Positions 35,506-44,670 of a stretch of 64,000 nucleotides of DNA are shown here, piece after piece (the first letter of the stretch is position 1; every line of letters starts with the position of its first letter). This DNA comes from Streptomyces sp. HPF1205. Its GTDB lineage: Bacteria > Actinomycetota > Actinomycetes > Streptomycetales > Streptomycetaceae. Made by a program: the position numbers and the translations under genes. The notes beneath the pieces are model-generated. The model saw only the letters and a program-made list of their open reading frames with translations, did not search any database and was not told where the DNA came from. The stretch spans positions 1 to 64,000 of the forward strand of contig NZ_JAINVH010000002.1 of assembly GCF_020400825.1 (NCBI RefSeq). The letters run 5' to 3'.

Positions 35506-35946
35506 ATGCCGGACTTCTGGGTGAGCGACAAGGGTGCCAGATACCACGGCTGGGAGGGCTGCGGAGCCCTTGAAGCCGAACGGGTGCCCGCCGACTCGCA
35601 GGAGGGCTACGAGCGGCGCGCAGTGAGGTGGTACGACAGCGAGGATGCCGCTCGGGCTGCCGCCAAAGAGCACGCCCGCTGCGAGGCTCACGCATGCTTC
35701 GCCCGGGGGCGTGGTGCGGGACTCGCCCGGCTGTCGGTTCAGGTCCTCAAGGCTCTGGACGATTCGAAGGTTCCGCCCGTCCGCACGGACGAGTCGGCGT
35801 TGGCAGATCAGGGCTGCGGCGATGCCGACGAAGGCGAGGAAGTGTTCGGCCTTGCGTTCGTAGCGGCGGCGGAGTCTGCGGCGGCCGACCAGCCAGGACA
35901 TCGACCTTTCGACGACCCAGCGGTGGCGTCCCAGCCGTGCCGATGA
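35506..35946 (+). pseudogene. Hypothetical gene running into an IS5 remnant
   Basis: The first 85 residues read like a real protein (MPDFWVSDKGARYHGWEGCG, then EGYERRAVRWYDSEDAARAA with Cys/His-rich CEAHACFARG). After about 35790 the frame passes antisense through IS5 transposase sequence, so the original C-terminus was lost at the insertion. The fused tail is probably meaningless. GGCAGACTTCCCGGC precedes the ATG, without a good ribosome site. Family unknown. Confidence 0.5.
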
Positions 35947-36100
35947 CTCGATGCCTTTGCGGGCGATACGGGGGCGGATGCCTCGGTGGCTGAGCCATCG
36001 GCGCAGGTGGTCGCAGTCGTAGCCTTTGTCGGCGTGGAGCTTGGCCGGCCGCCGGCGGCGTGGCCCGCGTCGGGAGCGGATGGGTGGGATACCCGAAGTG
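35790..36100 (-). pseudogene. C-terminal remnant of an IS5-family transposase
   Basis: Leftward translation gives RRRPAKLHADKGYDCDHLRR, then GIRPRIARKGIESSARLGRH followed by RWVVERSMSWL and YERKAEHFLAFVGIAAALIC. These are the DDE-domain motifs of the common Streptomyces IS5 transposase, including the D of ADKGYD and the E of VVER. The N-terminal half and the first catalytic Asp are missing. No flanking inverted repeats were found. It truncates the gene at 35506. Confidence 0.85.
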
Positions 36101-36194
36101 GAGGACCGGCAAGCCGCAGCCTTCCCCCGCCGCCGTGGCAGTGGAGCTCAAGCATCGCGGCGGTCTGCGAGCGCCGGAGCTTGGACTGACCGGA

Positions 36195-36920
36195 TCACTC
36201 TGTCATGGGCAGGCACTCGTCGAGCAGGTCGACGACATCGCGCCAGGCCCGCCGCGCGTGCCGTGGGTGGTAGCCGACGCCGGGGACGGTGGGGTGGTCG
36301 ACCGGCGGGTGGTGGAAGGCGTGCAGGGCGCCGCCGTAGACCACGAGGCGCCAGTCGACACCCGCGGCCTGCATCTCGGCAGCGAACGCCTCCCGTTGCG
36401 CGGGCGGCATGATCGGGTCTTCCGACCCGACCCCGGCCCACACCGGGCAGCGAATGCGCGCCGCCTCGCCCGGCCGGCCCGTGGTGAGCGCGTTGACCGT
36501 CCCGATCGCGCGCAGGCCGACGCCATCGCGCCCGAGTTCCAGCCCGATCGCGCCCCCGGTGCCGTAACCGACGGCGGCGATCCGGTCGGGGTCGGCCCGC
36601 GGCTCAGCGCGCAACACGTCAAGGGCCGCATGCCCGATGCCCCGCATCCGCTCGGGATCGGCGAGCAGCGGCATGCAACGGGCAAGCATCTCCTCCGGGT
36701 CGCCCAGATAGCGCCCGCCATGCAGGTCGAAGGCCAGCGCCACGTACCCCAGCTCGGCGAGAGCATCGGCCCGGCGGCGCTCGACATCGCTGAGCCCCAT
36801 GCCCTCCGGCCCGACCAGCACCGCCGGCCGGCGGCCGGCACCGGTCGGAAGCGCGAGATGCCCGACCATCGTCAAACCGTCCGCCGGGTACCCGACCGCA
36901 CGCGTCGTAATCGTCCTCAT
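36195..36920 (-). CDS. Dienelactone hydrolase-family protein lacking the usual nucleophile
   Basis: The 241-residue protein has the family layout: an N-terminal strand pair with LVGPEGMGL, a central AAVGYGTGGAIGLELGRD, CPVWAGVGSEDPIMP with the Asp, and GALHAFHHP with the His. In active dienelactone hydrolases the elbow is G-x-C-x-G-G; here it reads GYGTGG (about 118-123), with Gly where the nucleophile should be. Either the adjacent Thr serves or the protein has another activity. The ATG at 36920 has no strong ribosome site. It stands alone, upstream of duplication copy 2. Confidence 0.85.
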   Translation of the reverse strand: MRTITTRAVGYPADGLTMVGHLALPTGAGRRPAVLVGPEGMGLSDVERRRADALAELGYVALAFDLHGGRYLGDPEEMLARCMPLLADPERMRGIGHAALDVLRAEPRADPDRIAAVGYGTGGAIGLELGRDGVGLRAIGTVNALTTGRPGEAARIRCPVWAGVGSEDPIMPPAQREAFAAEMQAAGVDWRLVVYGGALHAFHHPPVDHPTVPGVGYHPRHARRAWRDVVDLLDECLPMTE

Positions 36921-37188
36921 GAGACTGAACCGTAGTGATCGTCAAGCCCCGTCCGGCCGGTGTTCCGCCGCCGGCAGAACAGCGCGGGCACCCCTCTGAA
37001 ATGCGGCGGTGGCTCACAAGCTTCACCGTCAGTCCACACAACACACGATGATCACTGGTGGCCGCAGCCGTCTCCGCGCCAGGTCCCACCGGCTCGATCA
37101 GACTCTACGTTCGGACCGGCGACCGCTTGCGGCCGCCGCTCGCCAAGATCCCCTGAGCGCGGCTCCGGCGACCTGCGATCATGCCGTC

Positions 37189-37926
37189 ATGGCATCTGGT
37201 CGCATCATCTTCCTCAACGGCACGTCCAGCTCGGGGAAGTCGAGCATCGCCCGGGAGCTTCTGGAAATCCTCGATGACGGCGTCTTCTTCCACCTGGCGG
37301 TCGACGGCTTCAACGCGATGCGCAGCAAGCGGGAACTCGGGGCCGAGGAACTCGAAGAAGCGCTGCGGCGGACCAGGATGGGCTTCCACCGCTCGATCGC
37401 GGCCATGGCCGAGGCAGGCAACGACATCGTGGTCGACCATGTGCTGAGCGAGCCGTGGCGACTGCTCGACTGCCTGACGGTGCTGCGGCCCGAGGACGTA
37501 CTCTTCGTCGGCGTCCACTGCCCGCTCGACGAACTGACCCGCCGCGAGCTGGCCCGGGGCGACCGCCCACCAGGCCTTGCGGCGCACCAATACCACCTGG
37601 TCCACGAGCACGGCGACTACGACCTGGAGTGCGACACCAGCACGGCAAGCCCACGCCAATGCGCGCAACAGATCAAGGAGTTCCTCTCGCACCGCCCCAA
37701 CCCGACCGCCTTCACCCGCCTCCGCGGACGCTACCTGAGGCACCCCTACGCGGCCGTGCGGCACCTGAGCCCCGAGCCTGATCCGTACAGGCAACAGGCT
37801 GTGCATGAAGATCCAGCACCTTCCACGAATCACGACCCGCAGAGGCGGCCTGACCTGGGGCGCGAGGCAAGCAGACCCTACGAGGAAGAACCTTTCACGT
37901 CCGGCAAGTGGGCCGCGACGTCATAG
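37189..37926 (+). CDS. Chloramphenicol phosphotransferase-like kinase, copy 2
   Basis: Same 245-residue product as the gene at 6620, with P-loop GTSSSGKSS and VDGF intact; I see no amino-acid change in the kinase domain, which implies either a recent duplication or gene conversion. The 180 bases upstream differ more than the coding region does, so the two copies may be expressed differently. Confidence 0.85.
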   Translation: MASGRIIFLNGTSSSGKSSIARELLEILDDGVFFHLAVDGFNAMRSKRELGAEELEEALRRTRMGFHRSIAAMAEAGNDIVVDHVLSEPWRLLDCLTVLRPEDVLFVGVHCPLDELTRRELARGDRPPGLAAHQYHLVHEHGDYDLECDTSTASPRQCAQQIKEFLSHRPNPTAFTRLRGRYLRHPYAAVRHLSPEPDPYRQQAVHEDPAPSTNHDPQRRPDLGREASRPYEEEPFTSGKWAATS

Positions 37927-38300
37927 TTGGCGATCTTGTCGGCCAGACCGCGCGGGCTCACCCCGTGCGCGTTCTCCCGCTCCGGATCGGCCCCCGCCTC
38001 CAGCAGCACACGCAGGATCGCGCCCTCCTCGCGAAAGTTGAATACCGCCGTCCACAGGGCGGTATTGCCATACCGGTCAGGCACATCCACCGCTGCCCCA
38101 GCGGCTAGAAGAGCCTCGGCGGCCTGCGCGTTCTGGGCCTGCGCGGCGAAATGCAACGGCGTCCATCCGGCACTGTCCGCAGCGTCCAGATCCACCCCGC
38201 TCACCGCAAGCCCACGCAAACAATCAACATCACCGTTCAAAGCGGCACAGTGTGCCGCCGTCCGGCCCGCCCGATCCCGCCCCTGAGCCCCTCGCGTCAT
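37878..38300 (-). CDS. Ankyrin-repeat protein, copy 2
   Basis: Counterpart of the gene at 7309-7731, with the same GGGGAGG site and ATG. One residue differs in the first repeat (AAHC here, AAHY in copy 1). It overlaps the convergent phosphotransferase gene by 49 bases, as in copy 1, so the convergent pair is duplicated as a unit. Confidence 0.9.
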   Translation of the reverse strand: MTRGAQGRDRAGRTAAHCAALNGDVDCLRGLAVSGVDLDAADSAGWTPLHFAAQAQNAQAAEALLAAGAAVDVPDRYGNTALWTAVFNFREEGAILRVLLEAGADPERENAHGVSPRGLADKIANYDVAAHLPDVKGSSS

Positions 38301-38402
38301 GACCCGCATCCTCCCCGGAGCTCGACGAAGGAAAGAGGGGCACCCCCCAGATCCATCGGCATGGGCTATTTCCCCCTTTCCAGGCGGGCTGTGTCCCCGA
38401 AG

Positions 38403-38807
38403 TCAGCGAGTGGGACCCACCACGCGGTCGCGGAACTCCTGGAAGGCGTGCCAGCCCGAAGTCCCCGGCGGGGTGATCAGGGCGCCGTCGGAGCAGTCCA
38501 GAACCTTGCACTCCAGCGCGGCAGCGAGGCGGAAGACGGGGGTGAGCACGTCGTCGCCGGAGCCACGGATGTGCAGCATGATCGAGTCGACCGGGTCCCT
38601 GGAGCCGATGTTCAGTTCCATCGACCAACTCGGCCCCAGCAGCTCGCCCCACGTGGGATCGGAAAGATCCGCTTCAGGAATGGCCCGGCTCACATCGGCG
38701 AGGACACCCTGCCGCTGACCGAGCGAGGGCGGAGCGAAGTCGTCAGGAATCTGGTCCACGGAAGTGATATGGGCGGGCAGACGCAGGAGAAGGACGTCCC
38801 AACTCAT
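38403..38807 (-). CDS. Hypothetical protein, possibly immunity-type
   Basis: The 134-residue product starts at ATG 38807, six bases after GGAAGG. It reads MSWDVLLLRLPAHITSVDQI, then WGELLGPSWSMELNIG, and ends WHAFQEFRDRVVGPTR. The compact acidic alpha/beta layout resembles small immunity proteins found beside SUKH genes, and a SUKH gene lies just upstream in the same direction; the link is by neighbourhood only. No toxin gene is present in the window. Confidence 0.65.
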   Translation of the reverse strand: MSWDVLLLRLPAHITSVDQIPDDFAPPSLGQRQGVLADVSRAIPEADLSDPTWGELLGPSWSMELNIGSRDPVDSIMLHIRGSGDDVLTPVFRLAAALECKVLDCSDGALITPPGTSGWHAFQEFRDRVVGPTR

Positions 38808-39073
38808 GCAAAACCTTCCAGGTATGTGATGGCAGGTGATCCCGCTTCGGCGAGGGTCGGGTCCATCGGTGTCCGCGTCATCCAGTGCGTTGCAGAAGTC
38901 CCCTGCGGCGTCGTTGTCGACGGGGCAGACCGGCCGTTGCGCCTCGGCGACGGCATCAAACCGCCGACGAGCCGTCGGCCTCCGGTGGCGATGGGCCGTG
39001 AGCGAGCGTTCCCCTGGGCCGGGGCTGCGTTCGCCAAGTCGACTGTCGGCGCGGACCCGTCCGCGCCGGAGCG

Positions 39074-39637
39074 TCAGCAATTGGGACACTCCGGATTCTC
39101 CGGCGGGTGGGGGAAGGTGCGGTGGCCTTCAAGCCAGTCGGTGAGCCACTCGGCGAGCGTGACCTTCTCCGGGAAGAGGTAGTGGCGTTCACAGCCGCGG
39201 TTGGGATCCCAGCCCCACATCCTGCCTTCGGGGGTGCTGAGGTCGATGCACCACCAGATGGCGCAGCCCATTGTCATGATCGGCAGTATGTGGTTCGGGT
39301 AGAGGTGCCCGTCCGGTGCGGACCACTCGTGGTGCACGTCGAGAAGCGATTCCTCGTCGCTGAACCATGCGCCCGAGTCGGAGAGCGAGACCACCTCATC
39401 GACGCCGAAGCCGCCATTGGCCACCTCGCAGTACAGCCGGCGCAGTAGCGGCGGCATGGGGTATCCCACGGCGGCCTCCAGTTCGGCGGCCGCCTCGATG
39501 GGGGCCGGCGGCGGCAGCCGCCGCGCTTCGGCGTATTCGCGGACCTTCGCAACAATCTCGTCGTCGCTCAACGCGGTCATGGCCGGCACCCTGCCACGTC
39601 CCACTGACACCCACCGCCGAGCCCTTCCATCCGTCAC
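39074..39637 (-). CDS. SMI1/KNR4 (SUKH) family protein
   Basis: About 187 residues from GTG 39637, seven bases after AAAGGAGG; an ATG at 39580 would drop 19 residues but lacks such a site. The SUKH fold shows PAPIEAAAELEAAVGYPMPP, LLRRLYCEVANGGFG with the family's N-G-G-F, and later HILPIMTMGCAIWWCIDLS. SUKH proteins are usually immunity proteins against polymorphic toxins delivered between bacteria, or regulators. It diverges from the relaxase gene; the next gene downstream is the possible immunity protein at 38403. Confidence 0.88.
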   Translation of the reverse strand: MTDGRARRWVSVGRGRVPAMTALSDDEIVAKVREYAEARRLPPPAPIEAAAELEAAVGYPMPPLLRRLYCEVANGGFGVDEVVSLSDSGAWFSDEESLLDVHHEWSAPDGHLYPNHILPIMTMGCAIWWCIDLSTPEGRMWGWDPNRGCERHYLFPEKVTLAEWLTDWLEGHRTFPHPPENPECPNC

Positions 39638-39807
39638 CACGAGACCTCCTTTCGTGGGTGACCCGCATGGTGTCCGTTCACGCACCCACCTCACAAGATC
39701 ACAAATAGCGCATGGACAAAGGGGCCTCCCCTCCCGGGGAGACCCGGCTCCGCCACGCCCACCACCACACCCCCGAACCCCCTTCACACCGGAAAGGAGG
39801 TGACCCC

Positions 39808-42800
39808 ATGGCCTGGGTCACGAAGATCATCGCAATGCAGCAGGTCGACTACCGGCTCGCCGAGCACGCCGGGTGCTTCGTCGCCCCGCCGGACGGCACC
39901 CCCACCCCCGCAACCTCCACGCCCGGCGCCGACCCGACCGTCGACTACCGCCTGCGCGCCGAACACGACGGCGCCCTCGTCTGGATGGGCAGCGGCCTGT
40001 CCGCCTTCGGTCTTCGGCCCGGGCAGCGGATGGACGAGGCGGGCAAGCAGGCCGCCCGGCTGATCATGAACGGCACCCACCCCGCCACCGGCGCCCGCCT
40101 CGTCCCCGCCGAAGTCCGCGCCCACGACAAGGCCCAGCTCACCGCCGCCCGCCTCCTCGAAGCCCTCCGTATCGAGGCCGAGCGGCGCGGCCTGCCCGAT
40201 CCAGCCGCCCTCTTGGACGGCAAGCCCAAGCAACAGCGCCAGCTCGCCTCCCTCACCCGCCAGGTCCACAAGTCCGGCGACGCCTACCGCCTCCAGTACG
40301 ACACCCTCCACCGTCTGGCCCGGGCCGCCGGCCTCGACCTCGCCGACGTCTACGCCCCCACCGAACTCGCCGAGGCCCGTGCCCACCAGCACCACCGCGT
40401 CAACGTCCGCGTCCGCGGCTGGGACCTGGTCGCCGACCTGCCCAAATCCCTCAGCGTCGTGCACGCCCTCATGGACGACAGTGACGCCCGCGAGCTGCGC
40501 GCTCTGGTCCACCAGGCCAAGGACGACGCCTTCGCCCAGCTGGAGCAGTGGATCGGTTACGCGGTCGCCGGCCGCGACGGCCACCCGGTCCGTATCGCCA
40601 CCGGCGGCCTGATCGCCTGGAGCGTCGAGCACCACTCCGCCCGCCCCGTCGACGACACCACCCCCGGCGACCCCCACCTGCACCTCCACCTCACCATCGC
40701 CAACCTCGCCCGTTGCGCCGACGGTCACTGGCGGGCCGTGGCCAACTCCGGCCGCGACCTGCACCGCCACGCCAAAGCCTTCGACGCCCTGTTCAAAGCC
40801 CGCGTCCGCGCCCTCACCCGCGAACGCTTCGGCATGCGCTAGGCCCAAGACCCGGTCACCGGTGCCTGGGAGGTCGTCGGCGTACCGCCCGAGCTACGCG
40901 AGGTGTTCTCCCGCCGCGCCGCCCAGGTCAACGCCGCCGCCAGCCCGGACGCGACCCGCGCGGACAAGCTCCGCGTCTCCCAGCAGACCCGCCACGCCAA
41001 ACACGACACCGGCACCGCCACCGACCAGCGCCGCTCGTGGCGAGAACGCGCCCACCAGGCCGGGTACGAGGCCGGGGCGGTCGTGACCGCCGCCGCTCCC
41101 CACAGGGCCCACCACCGTAACGACCCCGCCACCGACCCCACCTCCCGTCGCCTACGGCCCTCGCGGCGACCGTTTTCGACCCCGCGACCGGTCTGACCTC
41201 CCACGACAAGGCCTTCTCCCGCGCCCAGCTCCTGACCGCCCTCGCCCACGCCCTCCCCCACGGCATCGCGCCCGGCACCGGCCGCCTGGACGCCCTGGCC
41301 GACCAGGTCCTGACCGCCACCGCCACGCCCGGCACCCCCGCCCCCGTACCGCTGCCGCACCGCGGCTCGACCGTCATGACCAACACCGAACGCCACACCA
41401 CCACCGACATCCTCACCGCCGAACACACCCTCACCGCCCAGGCCCGCGAACGCTACGCCGACGGCACCGCCCAGCTCACCCCCGCCCAAGCCGACGCCGC
41501 CCTCGGCGTCTTCGAGGTCGCCGCCGGATTCCCCCTGTCCACCGAGCAACGCGCCGTCGTCGAACGCCTGCTGACCGCCGGACACGGCATCGACGCGGTC
41601 ATCGGCGTCGCGGGCGCCGGCAAGACCACCCTCATGGACGCCTGCCGCATCGGCTGGGACACCGCCGGCCTCGTCCACGCGGGCGCCGCCCTGTCCGCCG
41701 TCGCCGCCCAGAACCTCCAGGCCGAGGCCGGCATCCCGTCGCGCACCATCGCCTCCTGGCTCCACCGGATCCGCGAGGGCGAGGGCCTGACCGGCATCGA
41801 CGTCCTCGTACTCGACGAAGCCGCCATGACCGACGACCGCGCGGTCGCCGTCCTGCTCACCGAAGCCGCCCGCACCCGTACGAAAATCGTTGCGATCGGC
41901 GACCCGCTCCAGCTCCAGGCCGTCGGCCCGGGCGGAGGGTTCGCCGAGGTCCACCGCCTGGTCGGCGGCCCGACCCTGACCGAGAACCGCCGCCAGCGCG
42001 ACGAAGCGGAACGGGCGGCTCTGCGCACCTGGCGCACCGGCGCCCGCCGCAAAGCCCTCCAAGTCTTCGCCGACAGCGGCCGCGTCCACGCCACCGACAC
42101 CGCCGAAGACGCCCGAGCCGAGATCATCGGCGCGTGGGACAAGCTGCGCAAGCGCTGGCCCGACCCGCACGACCTGCTCGCCCACCTCGTCGTCCTCGCC
42201 CCCCGCAACCACGACGTCGACCACCTCAACGCCCAGGCCCAGGCCCTGCGCGCCACCGCCGGCGAACTCGGCCCGGCCCACACGTACGCCCTCACCGCCG
42301 GCCGTCACCTGACCCTCGCGGTCGGCGACCTGGTACGGGTACGCGCCAACGACTACCGCTCCCGCCACGGCGCCGGCCCCGACATCCTCAATGGCCAACG
42401 CGCCCTCATCACCGCCCTCAACCCGACCGACGCCCGCAAGACCGTACGCATCACCTGGCGCCACCCCACCCCCGACGGCCCACCCACCCTCACCTCCGCC
42501 TGGCTCACCCTCAACCAGATCGTGGGCGGCCACCTCTCCCTCGGCTACGCCATGACCGTGGCCGCCAGCCAGGGCATGACCACCGACACCTCCCTCACCT
42601 ACGGCCACGGCGCCGACGCCTTCGCCCTCTACGCCGCCCTCACCCGCGCCCGTACCGCCAACCACCTCTGGCTCCCCACCGCCGCCCTCGAACCCCCCGA
42701 AACACGCACCCGCCTCGGCGAACCTCGTACGGAAGCCGAACTTCTCACCCGCGCCTTGGACGCCTTCGCCGACCTCCTCCACCAGTCCCGCCCCGACGGA

Positions 42801-43256
42801 ATGATCACCCACGAATTCGGTCGGGCCCCGGCTCCCGCCATCCCCAGCTGGCGGGACCGCCAATACGGCCACCTCACGGACACAGCTCTGACCACACGGG
42901 TCGCCAGCGCGGAATCGGCCCTCACCCGCCTCTGTGACCGGATGGCAACCCTGTCCCGCCAGGCCAAGACGGCCCCCGCGACGGCCGCAGAGGCAATCAC
43001 CGCCGACCTCAACCACCTCGACACCAAACGCATGGCCCTGCAGACCACCCTCACGACCCTCCGCACCGAAGAGTCCGTGCGAACAACCCTCCAACGCACC
43101 CACCCAGCCCGCCACGCAGTCGAAACCGCAGAACGCGCGTCGGCGAAGCCACAGGAAGAGGTGACCTCAAGGGGCCGATCACGACAGCAGAGCACCCCCC
43201 TCCCGCCTCAGCCGTATAGCAAACGATCAGCGCCTGGACCGGCTCATCACCGCTGA
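39808..43256 (+). pseudogene. MobF relaxase/helicase, disrupted
   Basis: The ATG at 39808 follows an ideal GGAAAGGAGGTGA site. Residues 1-344 form the relaxase half: DYRL near the start carries a candidate nucleophilic Tyr, and DPHLHLHLTIANLA supplies the metal-binding His cluster. At 40840-40842 a TAG replaces what is probably the Trp in MRW-AQDPVTGAWEV; the frame then continues to about 41150, where a second disruption shifts it. From 41157 the other frame reads through the helicase half: AGAGKTTLMD (Walker A), VLVLDEAAM (Walker B), GDPLQL and NRRQRDEAE. A further shift may alter the 3' end near 43190. Intact homologues nick plasmid DNA and unwind it for conjugation; this copy cannot make a full-length enzyme. 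Confidence 0.88.
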
Positions 43257-43494
43257 CCTGAAAGACATCGCCGATGAGCCAGGTTCTCCACTGCCCGACC
43301 ACCAGCTCGCCGCCCCGCCTCCCCCTGGTGACCGGGGCTTCCGACGTCTACCTCGCCTGGCACCGTGGCGGCGGTCGGGACGCTTTACCGAAGAGTGCTG
43401 CTGTCCGATTCTGGACCACCAGAGCGACCACGATCGAGCAAAGCCGATCGACCACAGCCTGCAGCTGAGTACCTCCGCGTGATCAGGATGTGGC
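43257..43494 (+). other. Possible out-of-frame 3' tail of the relaxase gene
   Basis: In another frame, from about 43195, the sequence reads RLDRLITADLKDIADEPGSP followed by a Pro-rich tail to a stop near 43480. This may be the original C-terminus, shifted out of frame. Nothing else is seen. Confidence 0.35.
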
Positions 43495-43779
43495 TCAGGC
43501 TGAGTCCTCGGGCTCCTCGACCAGGCCGAAAGCGATAGGGAAAGCCTCCAAGAACGCCCGTCGGCCCGGGTCCTGCTCGGACTCGGCCAGATCCGCGATG
43601 ACCTTGAGCAACCGGGCGCATTGGTCCTGCGGCAACTGCCCCAAAACCCAGCTCACGCTCTCCATCATCTTCACCGCGGAATCGGGGTCGACCTCGTCGT
43701 CCTCGCAACTGTCGAGGAAGCAGACGACATCGACGACCAGCCCGGCAAGAACGGGCACCAACGGGTCCATGTCAGTCAT
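43495..43779 (-). CDS. Small acidic hypothetical protein
   Basis: The 94-residue product reads MTDMDPLVPVLAGLVVDVVC, then SAVKMMESVSWVLGQLPQDQ and later RRAFLEAFPIAFGLVEEPED. It is strongly acidic and helical, with no catalytic motif. The ATG at 43770 is better spaced to GCCGGA than the one at 43779. It resembles immunity-type small proteins in size and charge, but no family is recognised. It lies just before the old end of CRISPR array 2, and one of its flanks contains the most degenerate repeat. Confidence 0.65.
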   Translation of the reverse strand: MTDMDPLVPVLAGLVVDVVCFLDSCEDDEVDPDSAVKMMESVSWVLGQLPQDQCARLLKVIADLAESEQDPGRRAFLEAFPIAFGLVEEPEDSA

Positions 43780-43808
43780 TCCGGCAACATATCCCGACCC
43801 TCACCACG

Positions 43809-44305
43809 GCAACACCACCAACTGGTGCGCGGAGCAGCGATCAACTTTACAAGGCCTGGCTCCGCGCCGGGGAACAGCCCCGCAGGTGCGGGGAGCAGAT
43901 CGTGGCCGCGGGCCGAACGCCGGGCTTGGTGGGAACAGCCCCGCAGGCGCGGGGAGCAGGCCTGCGCGGCCGCGTCGGTCACGGTCAACGGGGGAACAGC
44001 CCCGCGGGCGCGGGGAGCAGGTCCGGCCGACCGGCGTCTACGCGATCCCGCGGGGAACAGCCCCGCGGGCGCGGGGAGCAGTACCAGACCTACGGGGCGC
44101 GGGGTACGGGCGCGGGGAGCAGGACACCAAGCTGCGGGATGGGACGCTCGCCGAGGGAACAGCCCCGCGGGCGCGGGGAGCAGGTCGGCAGGGTGGAGTA
44201 CACCGCGGACGACGGGGGAACAGCCCCGCGGGCGCGGGGAGCAGAACGTCGCCTCCCTGGTGACCGTCAAGGACGCGGGAACAGCCCCGCGGGCGCGGGG
44301 AGCAG
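43809..44305 (-). CRISPR. Type I-E CRISPR array 2 (9 repeats, 8 spacers)
   Basis: Repeats (29 bases, minus-strand CTGCTCCCC to CTGTTCCC) start at 43809 (highly degenerate), 43870, 43931, 43992, 44053, 44108 (only 15 bases), 44155, 44216 and 44277. Spacers are 32 bases except the one after 44081, cut to 26. The loop varies in order of age: GCAGGTGCGGGG at 43870, GCAGGCGCGGGG at 43931, GCGGGCGCGGGG in the rest. The leader is on the right and transcription runs leftward, away from cas3. The 15-base repeat and short spacer indicate an internal 20-base deletion. Confidence 0.97.
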
Positions 44306-44370
44306 AGGCCGCCACCAGGCACGTTACCGGCGGCGCTTGCGGTTTTTACTTACTTTGCCAAATTCCGGCA
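44306..44370 (-). promoter_or_regulatory. CRISPR leader of array 2
   Basis: The 29-base leader element (44342-44370, minus strand) begins TGCCGGAA and ends AGTAAGTAAAAAC, again 36 bases from the first repeat. The repeat-proximal bases are CTGGTGGCGGCCT. Transcription for the array must start here and diverges from cas3. Confidence 0.85.
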
Positions 44371-44670
44371 AGTCACATAAAAGCCTCAAGTCAACGCACC
44401 CGCACATGTCACCCGCTCACCACCTCAAGATCGGAACGATCCAAGTCACCGACGTCCCTCATCGGCCTCCGCCTCCGGCACGCAAACCTAAGCATCGCCC
44501 CTCGAACCGCAGCGCCAGGGTCCCATCCACTTCCTCACGGCCCCGCGTCGAGCGCGGCGCCGCCTGTCGGATCATCTGGAAGACCCCCGATCGGTCGCCC
44601 ATTGTCAGTTTCGATCAAAAGCGTGCAACTCCGTACCTTTCTTCGAATTCTCATCCGTGGGCATGCCGCC
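44371..44670 (+). other. Region upstream of cas3
   Basis: Between the array 2 leader and the cas3 start. It is less GC-rich than its surroundings (for example TCAGTTTCGATCAAAAGCG at about 44606) and probably carries the cas operon promoter. The frame open upstream of cas3 runs through the array and is not coding. Confidence 0.5.

Larger units (their letters stand above)
36970..38349. repeat. 1.38-kb direct duplication, copy 2
   Basis: Matches 6401-7780 base for base apart from scattered substitutions, with no indels. It contains a second phosphotransferase gene and a second ankyrin gene. Beyond 38349 the sequence diverges completely, entering a small hypothetical gene instead of the membrane-protein fragment found beside copy 1. 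Confidence 0.95.

Noticed and set aside
40839..43115. A 758-residue Gly/Val-rich open frame on the minus strand
   Set aside because: It is the mirror image of the helicase half of the relaxase gene and has repetitive low-complexity composition.
43621..44670. In-frame extension of cas3 upstream by 350 codons
   Set aside because: It would pass through CRISPR array 2 and its leader, so the open frame is a product of the repeats.
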